Translations under genes and position numbers: made by a program | Shown here: piece after piece, positions 1-8,653 of the stretch | How positions within the stretch are numbered: position 1 is the first letter of the stretch | Layout: each line of letters begins with the position of its first letter | DNA from: Hallerella sp964587155 | GTDB lineage: Bacteria > Fibrobacterota > Fibrobacteria > Fibrobacterales > Fibrobacteraceae | Assembly: GCA_964587155.1 (NCBI GenBank) | Contig: CAZPKF010000001.1 | Span: 173,263-237,262 of the forward strand | Direction of reading: 5' to 3' | DNA length: 64,000 nt | Notes under the pieces: generated by a model | Seen by the model: the letters and a program-made list of their open reading frames with translations, nothing else | What the model was told of the DNA's origin: nothing | Database searches by the model: none

Positions 1-605
1 ACCATGCGGCGGGTTGTCACGTTGTGCTGATTGGGCATGCAGGCCATGCAGAAGTTGAAGGTCATTTGGGGCAGCTCCCGGAAGGTTCCATGACGCTTAT
101 CCGCAATGAAGATGATGTGAAAAAGCTTTCGTTTCCGCCGGGAACAAAACTCGCTTATATCACGCAGACAACGCTTTCCGTTTCGGAATCCAAGGGGATT
201 ATCGAAGCTTTGCGTGCCGCTTTCCCTGAAATAGAAGGGCCGCTGCGCGGGGATCTTTGCTATGCGACGGGAAATCGGCAGGGGGCAGTCTCTTCGCTGA
301 GTGATAAAGTGCAATTCCTTCTGATTGTAGGCTCCAAGAATTCTTCCAATTCGAACCGCCTGGCCGAGTTGGGGCGGATGCATGGGATACCGTCCAAGCT
401 GATAGATAGCGTCCAGGATATTGATGCGGGATGGTTTGACGGTGTTGATGTCGTGGGCCTTTCTAGCGGTGCCAGCGCCCCGGAAGATTTGGTGCAAGAA
501 GTTGTCGCCTGGATGCGCGAGCGGTATCCGGAACTGGAAATTGAAAATTGGACGACGATGCAGGAAAAGATCAAGTTCCCGCTGCCAAATGAACTTGCAC
601 CTTGA
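1..605 (+). CDS. ispH: 4-hydroxy-3-methylbut-2-enyl diphosphate reductase, 3' part (IspH/LytB)
   Basis: This is the C-terminal two thirds of the [4Fe-4S] enzyme that makes IPP and DMAPP in the last step of the MEP isoprenoid pathway; the frame is already open at base 3 and the 5' end lies outside the window. Visible landmarks are LIGHAGHAEVEGHLGQ near the left edge (family: LIGHxGHPEVxGTxGQ), CYATGNRQ carrying one of the three cluster cysteines, SSNSNRL, which supplies the substrate-binding Ser and Asn, and SSGASAPED, a variant of the usual TAGASAPE. The end is at the expected place, with no long tail. rpmB follows 51 bases later. The family call is secure; only the missing N-terminus is unknown. 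Confidence 0.95.
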   Translation, partial: HAAGCHVVLIGHAGHAEVEGHLGQLPEGSMTLIRNEDDVKKLSFPPGTKLAYITQTTLSVSESKGIIEALRAAFPEIEGPLRGDLCYATGNRQGAVSSLSDKVQFLLIVGSKNSSNSNRLAELGRMHGIPSKLIDSVQDIDAGWFDGVDVVGLSSGASAPEDLVQEVVAWMRERYPELEIENWTTMQEKIKFPLPNELAP

Positions 606-656
606 CGAAATCCGCCAAATTAACTAATGTTGTCTCCAAAAACACGGAGTTATACG

Positions 657-878
657 ATGAGCCGTATTTGTCAAGTTTCTGGAAAAGGTGCCCTCGTCGG
701 CAACATGGTTTCTCATTCCAACCGCAAGAAGTTGGTCAAGCAGTTCCCGAACCTTCAAACGAAGCGTTTCTACGTTCCGGAAGAAGACCGTTGGGTTTCT
801 CTCCGCGTAAGCGCTGCGGGTCTCCGCACAATTGCAAAGCGCGGCATTTTTGCCGTCGTGAAAGAACTCGGCATTTAA
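657..878 (+). CDS. rpmB: 50S ribosomal protein L28
   Basis: This 73-residue large-subunit protein begins MSRICQVSGKGALVGN and contains SHSNRKKLVKQFPNLQTKRF, the typical bacterial L28 pattern, and ends near VVKELGI. The start at 657 is chosen over an in-frame codon at 627 because it gives the canonical L28 N-terminus and has a GGAG at about 645. The N-terminal zinc-ribbon cysteines seen in some L28 proteins are reduced to one Cys at residue 5, so this looks like a C-minus form. A strong hairpin terminator follows, so the transcript ends here. No rpmG is adjacent, unlike in many proteobacteria. Confidence 0.96.
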   Translation: MSRICQVSGKGALVGNMVSHSNRKKLVKQFPNLQTKRFYVPEEDRWVSLRVSAAGLRTIAKRGIFAVVKELGI

Positions 879-901
879 TCTGTCCGATTTCAACAAAAGC
901 A

Positions 902-936
902 ACCGCTTTGTCTTCAAAGCGGTGTTTTGTGTTTTT
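902..936 (+). terminator. Rho-independent terminator after rpmB
   Basis: Nine-base perfect inverted repeat ACCGCTTTG / CAAAGCGGT (902-910 and 915-923) with a four-base loop, followed by a T-rich run (GTTTTGTGTTTTT). It lies 23 bases after the rpmB stop. Confidence 0.85.
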
Positions 937-1061
937 AAATGAAATTTTGAAAAGGATGTGCGTCGAAGATCGTGAACTGCGTTTTCCGCTAGAGTCGGGA
1001 AAATGATTTTTTAATCGTTTTATAACATGCCGTTGGAGTAGGACGGATATATTTTGCAAAT

Positions 1062-3788
1062 ATGCGAATTTCATACGGCGTACTCGTTGGACTTTTGGGA
1101 TGGATTTGCTGCTGCAGCGATGACGTGGAATCCACGTCGGCGGTGGATGAGCCGTTGCCGGCAGAGCCTTTTGCTAGAACGGCTCCGGTTATCTTTACGG
1201 AAGTGACTCCGCAAAATTTGGATTATGAAGACGAGGACGGCGACCATTCGGACTGGGTGGAAATTTTCAACCCCGCGGATACGGCGGTCAATCTTGCCGG
1301 GTATTCTTTTTCCAATTCCGCAGCGGATCCGGGGAAATGGAAGTTTGGCAATGTCGTCGTGCCTCCGCAAAGCTTTTTAATCGTCTTCTTTTCGAAAAAG
1401 GATAAACCCGATTTCTCCGCCCCGTCGGATTCCACGCAAATGATTGGCGACGGCTCATGGAGCTGGAGCGATGCGCAAAGTTCTCCGATTGCCGGAACAA
1501 GTACGGCGGAACCGTGGCTTTATTCCCACTACGTCCATTCTGAAAATGGAGAACGTTCTGTTTCTGGACAAATGCAACTTGGGCCAAATGGCGAGTTGGG
1601 CTGGAGCAGTGCCTGTATTTTTGTCGGCGTGGGAGATGGTTCTCCGTCTGACGCGTATGATCTTGGCGATGCGAACCAATTGCTGCTCACGGGATATGTG
1701 ACAAAGGGAGAACCTCTTGAAATTCGGCTGACCCAGCCCGATTTAGATGACTGGAAGGCCTGGCCAACGCGAATCACGGGAACGGGAGATTCTTCGACGA
1801 CTTATGTGGTGAATTTGCCGACGGGAACGAATTTTCCGGATTTGAAGAACATTTACGGGACGCGCTTTGCCGCCGTCGATGGAAATTACAATTTTATCCA
1901 GTTTCATTTTTCTTCAATAGTCGCCAGGAATCAGGGGCACTTTCCCCATGCGAATTTCAAATTGCCCAAAGAAGGCGGAAATATTTTCCTTTTTGATTCG
2001 GCGGGTGTTTTGCGGGATTCGATTGCTTATCCACTAGTCCCCAAGGGAATGTCCTATTCTTTTGCGGCAAATGGCTGGGGCTTTTCAAAGCCGTCTCCGC
2101 TCGGTTTCGGAGACCTTGCTTATGCGACTCAAGCGAAAAATGTGTTTGAACTGCCTCCATCTGGATTTTATTCCGCACCGATAACGGTTTCGTTTGGCGA
2201 CGCTTCTGCAGGAACGGTTCGGTGCGAAGTCGGCGGTAAAGTGCCAACGGAAAACAGTCCGAACCTCATTGGAGAAATGACGATTTCGAATACGACCGTT
2301 TTGCGCTGCGCCACGTTCCTTGACGGAGCGTTCCCCGGTGACGTTATTACGCGGACATATCTTTTTGAAACGCAGCCGACTGTCGCAGCGGCATTTATTA
2401 CGGCGGATCCCGGACAATTATTTGATCCGGATTCCGGCATTTACGAAGAAGGACCGAACGCCAATGCGGAAGAGCCTCATTACGGAGCGAACTATTGGAA
2501 AGATAAAACCATCCCCGCAGAAATAACCTTTTTTGAACCGGGAGTGGGGACTCCGGCGTTCGAAGCGAATGTGGGGTACGAGATCTTTGGCAATTACAGC
2601 CGCGCCAATGACAAAAAATCGTTTGCGCTCAAATTCCGTAAACGGTTTGGGGAATCCAAACTTCAATATCGGATGTTTCCGGAATTTCCCCGGGTGACAG
2701 AATTCAAGGATATCGTATTCCGCAACAACGGTGGAAATTTTTATCAGGATTACATTCGCGATTATCTGAGTTCAAGCATTACCGAAGGTTTGGGCGTTGA
2801 TTATCAAAAAAGCCGTTTCGCCATCGTTTTTTACAATGGAGAGTATTATGGAATTCATGAAGTCCGCGAACGTCTGAACGAAAATTACTTTGCAAGCAAT
2901 TACGGATACGATGAAAATTCGATTGATTTGTTGAAAGCGGATAATTCAATCACGTCTGGCTCGGCTGGGGATTACATCGCGCTAGAAAATTACATGGAAA
3001 GCCATGAGCTTTCGGACAGCGCCGCGTTTGCTTATGTCGCTTCGCAGATGGATGTGGACAATTACACGAGTTATGTGCAAACGGAAATGTTTGTCGCCAA
3101 TCAGGATTGGCCGGGGAACAATTTAAAGAAGTGGCGTTCCACTTCTCCGCAGACTAAGTGGAAATGGGCTCTTTACGATTTGGACTGGGGCTTTAATAAT
3201 GGTCATTCACAATATTCCGATATCGATATGTTCCATTTCTTTGGCGATTCTACGGCAAGCAGTTATCCCAATGGCGTTGAATTTACGGTTCCTTATCGCA
3301 ATTTGATGAAAAACGAAAATTTCCGGAACCGCTTCATCAACCGGTTTAGTGCGCTGACAGCCGCCAAATTCAGCGCGGATACGGTTCTTTCGCGGATTGA
3401 CTTTTTGATGAAAGAAATCGCAGCAGAAACGCTCCGAGACCAAGAACGTTGGCGCCTCAACGACAGTTACATGGAAAGCCAGTTGGAAGTAATTCGGGAT
3501 TTTGCAAAGAAACGCCCTGCCGAAGTCATTGCGGAAATGCGCGCCTTTTTTGGACTGGGTGAAATTCAGCAGGTTATTGTGGCGGCGGAAGGTTGTGGAA
3601 CCGTTTCTGTCGATGGCATTTCGATCCGTGGCGCAGCGAATGTCCCCCTGTTTGCTGAAATTCCGGTGACGCTTACTGCGGAAAATGGTGCGGGTTGCGT
3701 TTTCCAAGGATGGAACGATGGGGATGTTTCTCCGCAGAAAGTCGTTTATCCGCAGAACGGAAGCTTGTATCAAGCTGTTTTCCGTTGA
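1062..3788 (+). CDS. Surface protein with lamin-tail domain and CotH kinase domain
   Basis: A 908-residue exported protein, probably a lipoprotein: a hydrophobic N-terminus runs into a triple cysteine at about residues 17-19, although the lipobox is poor. Visible domains in order are a lamin-tail domain (about residues 44-115, with SDWVEIFNPADTAVNLAGY), a chitobiase/hexosaminidase C-terminal-like Ig domain (about 360-435, GFYSAPITVSF), a CotH kinase domain (about 490-790) and a small beta-rich tail with FQGWNDG. The CotH part has YNGEYYGIHEVRERLN, NQDWPGNNLKKWR near residue 680 and YDLDWGFN near 705, where the family keeps its catalytic and metal-binding acids. CotH of Bacillus phosphorylates spore-coat proteins; here an envelope or secreted substrate is more likely (inference). 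It is monocistronic. The same lamin-tail fold recurs in the lipoprotein at 39569-41122, beside a VTC gene, and CotH and VTC genes are often neighbours in other genomes. Confidence 0.85.
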   Translation: MRISYGVLVGLLGWICCCSDDVESTSAVDEPLPAEPFARTAPVIFTEVTPQNLDYEDEDGDHSDWVEIFNPADTAVNLAGYSFSNSAADPGKWKFGNVVVPPQSFLIVFFSKKDKPDFSAPSDSTQMIGDGSWSWSDAQSSPIAGTSTAEPWLYSHYVHSENGERSVSGQMQLGPNGELGWSSACIFVGVGDGSPSDAYDLGDANQLLLTGYVTKGEPLEIRLTQPDLDDWKAWPTRITGTGDSSTTYVVNLPTGTNFPDLKNIYGTRFAAVDGNYNFIQFHFSSIVARNQGHFPHANFKLPKEGGNIFLFDSAGVLRDSIAYPLVPKGMSYSFAANGWGFSKPSPLGFGDLAYATQAKNVFELPPSGFYSAPITVSFGDASAGTVRCEVGGKVPTENSPNLIGEMTISNTTVLRCATFLDGAFPGDVITRTYLFETQPTVAAAFITADPGQLFDPDSGIYEEGPNANAEEPHYGANYWKDKTIPAEITFFEPGVGTPAFEANVGYEIFGNYSRANDKKSFALKFRKRFGESKLQYRMFPEFPRVTEFKDIVFRNNGGNFYQDYIRDYLSSSITEGLGVDYQKSRFAIVFYNGEYYGIHEVRERLNENYFASNYGYDENSIDLLKADNSITSGSAGDYIALENYMESHELSDSAAFAYVASQMDVDNYTSYVQTEMFVANQDWPGNNLKKWRSTSPQTKWKWALYDLDWGFNNGHSQYSDIDMFHFFGDSTASSYPNGVEFTVPYRNLMKNENFRNRFINRFSALTAAKFSADTVLSRIDFLMKEIAAETLRDQERWRLNDSYMESQLEVIRDFAKKRPAEVIAEMRAFFGLGEIQQVIVAAEGCGTVSVDGISIRGAANVPLFAEIPVTLTAENGAGCVFQGWNDGDVSPQKVVYPQNGSLYQAVFR

Positions 3789-3966
3789 CATCCGTTTTCC
3801 GAAAGCCCCTCCTATATGAACAGCCCGTCAAAAGTTGAACGCAACTTTCGGGGGCATCGGTATTGACAGCCATTTGGGAATGATTTCCTATTGAAAAACG
3901 GTTGCGCTGAACGAGAATTTTTCAAAGAGTCCGTTTCCCAGTGATAGTTTTTCTAACATTTGCAAA

Positions 3967-5538
3967 ATGAACAAAGCGACTCTTATTATTGCTGCAAGTC
4001 TTTTGGCCAGCCGTGTCTTGGGCATCTTGCGAGAAATGCTTTTGGCCCGGGCGGCGGGCGTTTCAACAGAAAAGAATGCGTTGGATTTGGCATTTTTAAT
4101 CCCGGATATTTTAAATCATGTCGTCAGTACGGGATTTCTTTCGATCATCTTTATTCCCATTTTTTTTGGGTATCGAGCTAGGAACGATGAAGAGGGCGCG
4201 TGGAAATTTTTCAGCAATATTCTGAATACGCTCGGCCTGTTGTTCTTGGTGTTGATTGTCCCCTCGTTTATTTGGATGCGGGAACTGATTACGCTTTTCA
4301 CTTCGGCTGCGGATTTGCCAACGGAATTGTTGGACAGGGCAACGTATTTGGGGCGTATCATCTTGCCGGGGCAGCTGTTCATCTTTGCGGGTAGTTTTCT
4401 TGTCGCTGTTCAACATACGCGAAAACAGTTTGCAATACCATCGCTCACCGGGGTCATTTACAATTTGGCGATTATCGTTGGCGGTGTCCTCGGCAGTTCA
4501 CGTGGCCTTGAAGGTTTTGCCTGGGGCGTTCCCGTGGGCGCGTTTATCGGTTTTTTTGTGCTGCAAATTATCGGAGCGCATCGTGGCGGAGTCCGTTATT
4601 TTCCGGGGCTGCACCCGCTGCATCCGGATGTCGTCCGGTATGTGAAAATGATGATTCCGATGTCTTTGGGCGTGGGAAGCATGTTTGCTTTTGAATTGGT
4701 CATTCGCAGTTTTGGGGGAATGTTCGAATCGAGTGGTATTTCCAGTTTGAATTACGCATACCGCGTCATGTACACTCTAGTCGCTGTCTTCGGCTTTTCA
4801 GTGGGAGTTTCCAGTTATCCCGATATGGCGCGCCTTGTCAAGGAAGGAAAGTTCAGCGATTTGAATAATCAAATTTGGTCAAGCCTTTCGCGGATGTTTT
4901 GCATTCTCGTACCGGCGGTGATTACTGTTTGGGCGTTGTCTTTTCCCATTGTGCGGATTTTGTTTGAACGAGGAGCGTTTGTTCGAGAAACGACAGAATA
5001 CGTGGCGAAACTTTTGCACTGGTATTTGCCGGCTAGCCTTGGACTCTGTTTGCAAGCGGTCCTTGTGCGCGCTTTTTATGCAAAAGAAAAAATGTGGACT
5101 CCGACTCTCATCAACACGGGGATTTTTTTGCTGACGGTTCCTGCTTATTTGTTCTTGGCGGATGATTTTGGAATTTATGTGGTTCCTATTATTGGTGCGG
5201 TGGGGGCTTTTTGTCAGGTAGTGTCTATGGTGTTCCTGTGGGCGAAACAAACGGGAACAGAGGGCATGAAGCATGCGTTGCAGAATATTGGGCGAGCGTT
5301 GGCGAGTTTTGCCGCAATGGTCGTTGTCGCTATTGCGATTGAAAATATTTCGTATGATTTTGTGCGAAACGCTCCGCTTTTCGCTCTTCTTGTTTATTCG
5401 GGATTTATCGCCGTGATTCTTTTCCCGGCCAGCCTTGTTTTGCAGAAAACGATCGGTTCCGATGATGCGGGAAACATTTTGCGGGAACTAGTCGGAAAGG
5501 TTCTCCGCAAAGTGCATTTTCCCATCAGAAAATTGTAG
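3967..5538 (+). CDS. murJ: Lipid II flippase MurJ (MviN)
   Basis: A polytopic inner-membrane protein of 523 residues, the normal length for MurJ, which moves lipid-linked peptidoglycan precursor to the periplasmic face. The N-terminus contains SRVLGILREMLLARAAG, the most conserved MurJ stretch, with the Arg residues that line the central cavity. About 14 hydrophobic segments can be followed through to residue 495. A 178-base spacer without a gene precedes it, so it probably has its own promoter. No unusual feature was seen. Confidence 0.95.
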   Translation: MNKATLIIAASLLASRVLGILREMLLARAAGVSTEKNALDLAFLIPDILNHVVSTGFLSIIFIPIFFGYRARNDEEGAWKFFSNILNTLGLLFLVLIVPSFIWMRELITLFTSAADLPTELLDRATYLGRIILPGQLFIFAGSFLVAVQHTRKQFAIPSLTGVIYNLAIIVGGVLGSSRGLEGFAWGVPVGAFIGFFVLQIIGAHRGGVRYFPGLHPLHPDVVRYVKMMIPMSLGVGSMFAFELVIRSFGGMFESSGISSLNYAYRVMYTLVAVFGFSVGVSSYPDMARLVKEGKFSDLNNQIWSSLSRMFCILVPAVITVWALSFPIVRILFERGAFVRETTEYVAKLLHWYLPASLGLCLQAVLVRAFYAKEKMWTPTLINTGIFLLTVPAYLFLADDFGIYVVPIIGAVGAFCQVVSMVFLWAKQTGTEGMKHALQNIGRALASFAAMVVVAIAIENISYDFVRNAPLFALLVYSGFIAVILFPASLVLQKTIGSDDAGNILRELVGKVLRKVHFPIRKL

Positions 5539-5583
5539 TTTGAAAATAAAGCGGCTGATTTCGCTTTAAAGGAGACAATCAAT

Positions 5584-6123
5584 ATGGAACTGAAAGGTTC
5601 AAAAACAGAAAAAAATTTACTCGAGGCCTTCGCTGGAGAATCCCAGGCGCGGAATAAATATTCTTATTACGCGTCAAAAGCTCGCAAAGACGGCTTTGTA
5701 CAAATAGCAAATATCTTTGAAGAAACGGCGAACAACGAAAAGGAACATGCCAAGCTTTGGTTCAAGTATTTGCATGGCGGAGAAGTTCCAGATACAAAAG
5801 TCAATTTAAAAGATGCTGCCGATGGGGAAAATTTCGAATGGACGGATATGTATGAACGGATGGCGCAAGAAGCCCGCGAAGAGGGCTTTAACGAAATCGC
5901 CGCCAAATTCGCCATGGTCGGAAAAATCGAAAAGGAGCACGAAGCCCGTTATCGGAAATTGTTGAAAAATGTCGAAGATGGCCTTGTATTTTCCCGTGAC
6001 GGGGAAATGATTTGGCAATGTTCCAATTGCGGTCACATTGTCGTTGGCAAAAAAGCTCCCGGAATCTGCCCTGTCTGTGGGCACCCGCAGAGTTTCTTTG
6101 AAATCAAAAAAGAAAATTTCTGA
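5584..6123 (+). CDS. Rubrerythrin
   Basis: A 179-residue peroxide-reducing diiron protein with a C-terminal rubredoxin domain. The N-terminal four-helix part has LLEAFAGESQARNKY and EETANNEKEHAK, plus the second-half EKEHEARY, which supply the Glu/His iron ligands. The C-terminal part has CSNCGHIVVG and CPVCGHP, the two CxxC pairs that bind the rubredoxin iron. A GGAGAC ribosome site lies 8 bases before the ATG. It stands alone between murJ and a strong terminator. Rubrerythrins protect strict anaerobes from H2O2, which fits a gut or rumen fibrobacter (inference). Confidence 0.96.
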   Translation: MELKGSKTEKNLLEAFAGESQARNKYSYYASKARKDGFVQIANIFEETANNEKEHAKLWFKYLHGGEVPDTKVNLKDAADGENFEWTDMYERMAQEAREEGFNEIAAKFAMVGKIEKEHEARYRKLLKNVEDGLVFSRDGEMIWQCSNCGHIVVGKKAPGICPVCGHPQSFFEIKKENF

Positions 6124-6151
6124 TTTTCGACAAATTCATCCTTGATAAAAG

Positions 6152-6188
6152 AAAAACTCGAAAGTTGGAATTCAACTTTCGAGTTTTT
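6152..6188 (+). terminator. Rho-independent terminator after rubrerythrin
   Basis: Arms CTCGAAAGTTG (6157-6167) and CAACTTTCGAG (6173-6183) with a five-base loop, preceded by five A and followed by six T. The A and T runs extend the stem, so it could act on both strands. Confidence 0.9.
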
Positions 6189-6450
6189 TGATTCGCTCGC
6201 ATTTCGTACTTCAAAAAGATTTTTGACGGGGAGTTCTGCCGTTTTGCGCGCGAAAACGAACGTTCATTTTGAAAAAGAACTGCCTGGACTTTTCTTCAAA
6301 GGTTCGCCGCCTTTCGTTGATTGTTGACGGACTTTATTTTTGCGAAAACGGCTTCCTTCGCCATTGGCGTCGTGCGAAGTTTGCCCATTTGCAGAAAAGT
6401 GTTTTCGTTCGACACCCCAAGCAATTCTTCAATTTTTTCTTTGAGTACAA
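6189..6450. other. Gene-free stretch between rubrerythrin and mscL
   Basis: About 260 bases lie between the two terminators. No frame on either strand has a convincing start, ribosome site and protein-like composition. The only open frame of note (minus, 6296-6478, 60 codons) would begin inside the mscL terminator hairpin and matches no family I recognise. It could be a decayed gene. Confidence 0.4.
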
Positions 6451-6475
6451 AAAAAATCCCCAAGGGGGATTTTTG
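6451..6475 (-). terminator. Rho-independent terminator after mscL
   Basis: A GC-rich hairpin: the C4 run and G5 run (6457-6468) are flanked by A and T runs. On the minus strand the stem is followed by a run of T, as expected for the end of the mscL transcript 20 bases upstream. Confidence 0.85.
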
Positions 6476-6495
6476 CATTTGACGAAAAGATTCGA

Positions 6496-6942
6496 TTATT
6501 TGTTCTTGAGCAAATCGCGAATTTCTGTTAAAAGGACTTCTTCTTTGGACGGAGCCGGCGGCGCAGGAGGTTCTGCAGGTTTTGCCGCTTCTTGCTTGCG
6601 CATGTTTTGCATAAATCCCAAGAATTTTTTCATCACGATAAAGACCACCAGGGCGACGATGATGAAGTCGAGGATTCCACCGATGAAGTTTCCATAAGGG
6701 ATTTCGACACCAGCGGAAGTTGTGTAAGAAAGAGCTTTGAGCCCTTCGCCAGCATCTTTGTTGCCGAACAGGGCGACGATAGCGGTGACGGATGGCATCA
6801 CGATGTCGTTGACGAAAGAGGTGACGATTTTTCCAAAAGCGCCGCCGATGATGACACCGATCGCCATATCAACGATGTTTCCTTTGAATGCAAACGCTTT
6901 GAATTCTGCGACCAAGCCGGAAGCTTTTCCTTTAATGTCCAT
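6496..6942 (-). CDS. mscL: Large-conductance mechanosensitive channel MscL
   Basis: A 148-residue membrane channel that opens on hypo-osmotic shock. The N-terminus has EFKAFAFKGNIVDMAIGVII, the conserved amphipathic helix and first transmembrane pore helix, followed by GGAFGKIVTSFVNDIVMP. The second transmembrane helix is GNFIGGILDFIIVALVVFIV. A proline/alanine-rich linker (EAAKPAEPPAPPAP) leads to the C-terminal helical bundle LTEIRDLLKNK. AAAGGAG lies 7 bases before the ATG. The gene is monocistronic and has its own terminator. The length is typical. Confidence 0.96.
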   Translation of the reverse strand: MDIKGKASGLVAEFKAFAFKGNIVDMAIGVIIGGAFGKIVTSFVNDIVMPSVTAIVALFGNKDAGEGLKALSYTTSAGVEIPYGNFIGGILDFIIVALVVFIVMKKFLGFMQNMRKQEAAKPAEPPAPPAPSKEEVLLTEIRDLLKNK

Positions 6943-7017
6943 GGCGGACTCCTTTATTTGAAATTTTTTCTAAAGATAATTTTTTTTGCCCCTTTGCACG
7001 ATTTCTATTTTTTGCCT

Positions 7018-7893
7018 ATGCTTTGGGTCACATTTGCGCTCGCATCTGCTTTTTTTCTGGGATTTTACGATATATCCAAGAAAAAAGCCTTGACGGGGAA
7101 CGCCGTCTTACCGGTTTTATTTTTTGTCAGCTTGACTTGTGCTGTGCTCCTTTCGCCTGTGTTCTTGATGGGAAAAATTCCAGCACTTTCGTTGCGGGAA
7201 CACGGAATGCTCGCTTTGAAGGCGGGGATAGTCACGCTGAGCTGGATTTTTACGTTTAACGCCGTATCCCGATTGCCGTTGAGCATAACATCTCCTATCC
7301 GCGCGAGTGCGCCTGTTTTCACCATTGCGATGGCGGTCGCTTTGATGGGGGAACGCCCCGGTGGGTTTGAATGGTTGGGAATCGGCATTTCTTTAGCCGC
7401 TTATTTCGCCATGAGTATCGCTTCGCGAAAAGAAACCGGGCATTTTTTTACAAACGTTTGGATTCTTTCCATGTTTTTCGGTACTTTTTTAGGGTCGGTC
7501 AGCGGTGTTTACGATAAATTCCTTTTGCAACGCGCGCATTTGGATCCTTTGGCCATTCAGTTTTATTTCAACATTTACATGGCTTGTTTGCAGGGCTTTG
7601 GAATATTGCTTTGCCGTTTTTGGCGAAAGGAACGTTCTTCGGAAATTCGGTTCCAATTTCGTCCGGTAATCGTGGCAGTGGGCATTTTGTTGGTCGTCGC
7701 AGACCGATTTTACTTTTTAGCGGTACACGAACAGGATGCGTTGATTTCAGTGGTTACGGTCATTCGGCGCTCCAATGTGCTTATCAGTTTTGCCGGGGGG
7801 CTGCTGTTTTTCCGTGAACGGAAATCCGGATTGAAGTTCCTTGCGATGGCGGGAATTCTTTTGGGATTGATCTGCTTTGCCTTGGGAAATTGA
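7018..7893 (+). CDS. EamA/DMT-family transporter
   Basis: A 291-residue inner-membrane protein of the drug/metabolite transporter type with about ten hydrophobic segments. The start at 7018 is chosen because the longer open frame upstream runs antisense through mscL, and the ATG at 7018 starts directly into a membrane helix (MLWVTFALASAFFLGFYDIS). Two EamA-like halves can be seen, the first ending near SIASRKE. The substrate cannot be told from sequence. It converges with batE, and the two stop codons are separated by a single base, leaving no room for a separate terminator. Confidence 0.8.
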   Translation: MLWVTFALASAFFLGFYDISKKKALTGNAVLPVLFFVSLTCAVLLSPVFLMGKIPALSLREHGMLALKAGIVTLSWIFTFNAVSRLPLSITSPIRASAPVFTIAMAVALMGERPGGFEWLGIGISLAAYFAMSIASRKETGHFFTNVWILSMFFGTFLGSVSGVYDKFLLQRAHLDPLAIQFYFNIYMACLQGFGILLCRFWRKERSSEIRFQFRPVIVAVGILLVVADRFYFLAVHEQDALISVVTVIRRSNVLISFAGGLLFFRERKSGLKFLAMAGILLGLICFALGN

Positions 7894-7894
7894 A

Positions 7895-8653
7895 TTATTT
7901 CACAATTCCCACTTCGCCGATTTTTGCAAAACCGTTGATTTTTTCTCCAAGGCGAATGTGCGCCCAACCGTCTTTGACATCGAGGACTTCGACTTCGGTG
8001 CCTTCTGAAAGAGTGTTTAACGTTTGATCTTTGTCGCTTGGGCCGCTGGTGATGTCGGCGGATTCCGCAATGACTACGCCCAGAGAATGGGTGTTTTCTA
8101 CGTAAATTTTATACGCCGCGCTGCACGCGATGATGCCCAAAATGAATGCGACTGGAAAAACGCTTGCGAATAGCGCCGTTTTCAGCTTGGGCTGGGACGA
8201 CAGCACACGGAAAATGTTCAACAGCAAAATGAACCAAACGAGTCCCAAAAGAATCAGCATTTGCTGTTTCAGTGAAAAGAAGTGGTGCGCCCGGAAGAAA
8301 AAGGCCAATAGCGGATTTTCTTCTACATCGGACTCTTCGACTTTGTCTTTGGTCAGGCTTTTGGCGAGTTTTAAATTATACAGAACATCTTCATCTGTGG
8401 GCGAAAAACGGAGCGCTTTTTCGTAATTCAAAATGGCAAGCCCGATTCGCCCTTCGCGGTAATGGGCGTTTCCCAAATTGTAAAAGAGGTCGCCGCTTTG
8501 GTAGCCGTTGTCGATGCAATTTTGCCAACTTTCCACAGCCGAAGAAAAATCGCCGGCTTTGTAAGCGGCTGCTCCGCGGTAAAGCGTTTTGCAACTTTCT
8601 TTGGCAAAAAGGGAAACGGAAAACGCCAAAATTAAAAAGAGAAATTTTTTCAC
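7895..8653 (-). CDS. batE: BatE-like TPR and SH3 membrane protein
   Basis: A 252-residue envelope protein. Order: signal peptide (MKKFLFLILAFSVSLFA), TPR repeats (FYNLGNAHYREGRIGLAILNYEKAL, given here as FYNLGNAHYREGRIGLAI and following), two membrane helices near residues 130-175, and a C-terminal SH3-like domain with VEVLDVKDGWAHIRLG. This is the arrangement of BatE in the Bacteroides aerotolerance operon. The start is GTG at 8653, four bases inside the batD stop (GTGA), which favours translational coupling; a longer in-frame start would lie deep in batD. Its biochemical role is unknown; in Bat operons it is thought to act with BatD in the envelope. BatA, BatB and BatC genes are not adjacent. 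Confidence 0.8.
   Translation of the reverse strand: MKKFLFLILAFSVSLFAKESCKTLYRGAAAYKAGDFSSAVESWQNCIDNGYQSGDLFYNLGNAHYREGRIGLAILNYEKALRFSPTDEDVLYNLKLAKSLTKDKVEESDVEENPLLAFFFRAHHFFSLKQQMLILLGLVWFILLLNIFRVLSSQPKLKTALFASVFPVAFILGIIACSAAYKIYVENTHSLGVVIAESADITSGPSDKDQTLNTLSEGTEVEVLDVKDGWAHIRLGEKINGFAKIGEVGIVK

Noticed and set aside
3824..3850. Small hairpin AAAGTTG / CAACTTT before murJ
   Set aside because: Short stem, no T run and no clear position relative to a gene end; not called as a terminator.
6296..6478. Possible 60-codon minus-strand gene after mscL
   Set aside because: Its start codon is inside the mscL terminator hairpin, there is no ribosome site and no family match.
6592..7017. Long N-terminal extension of the EamA transporter
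   Set aside because: It is antisense to mscL and not protein-like; the ATG at 7018 starts at the first membrane helix.
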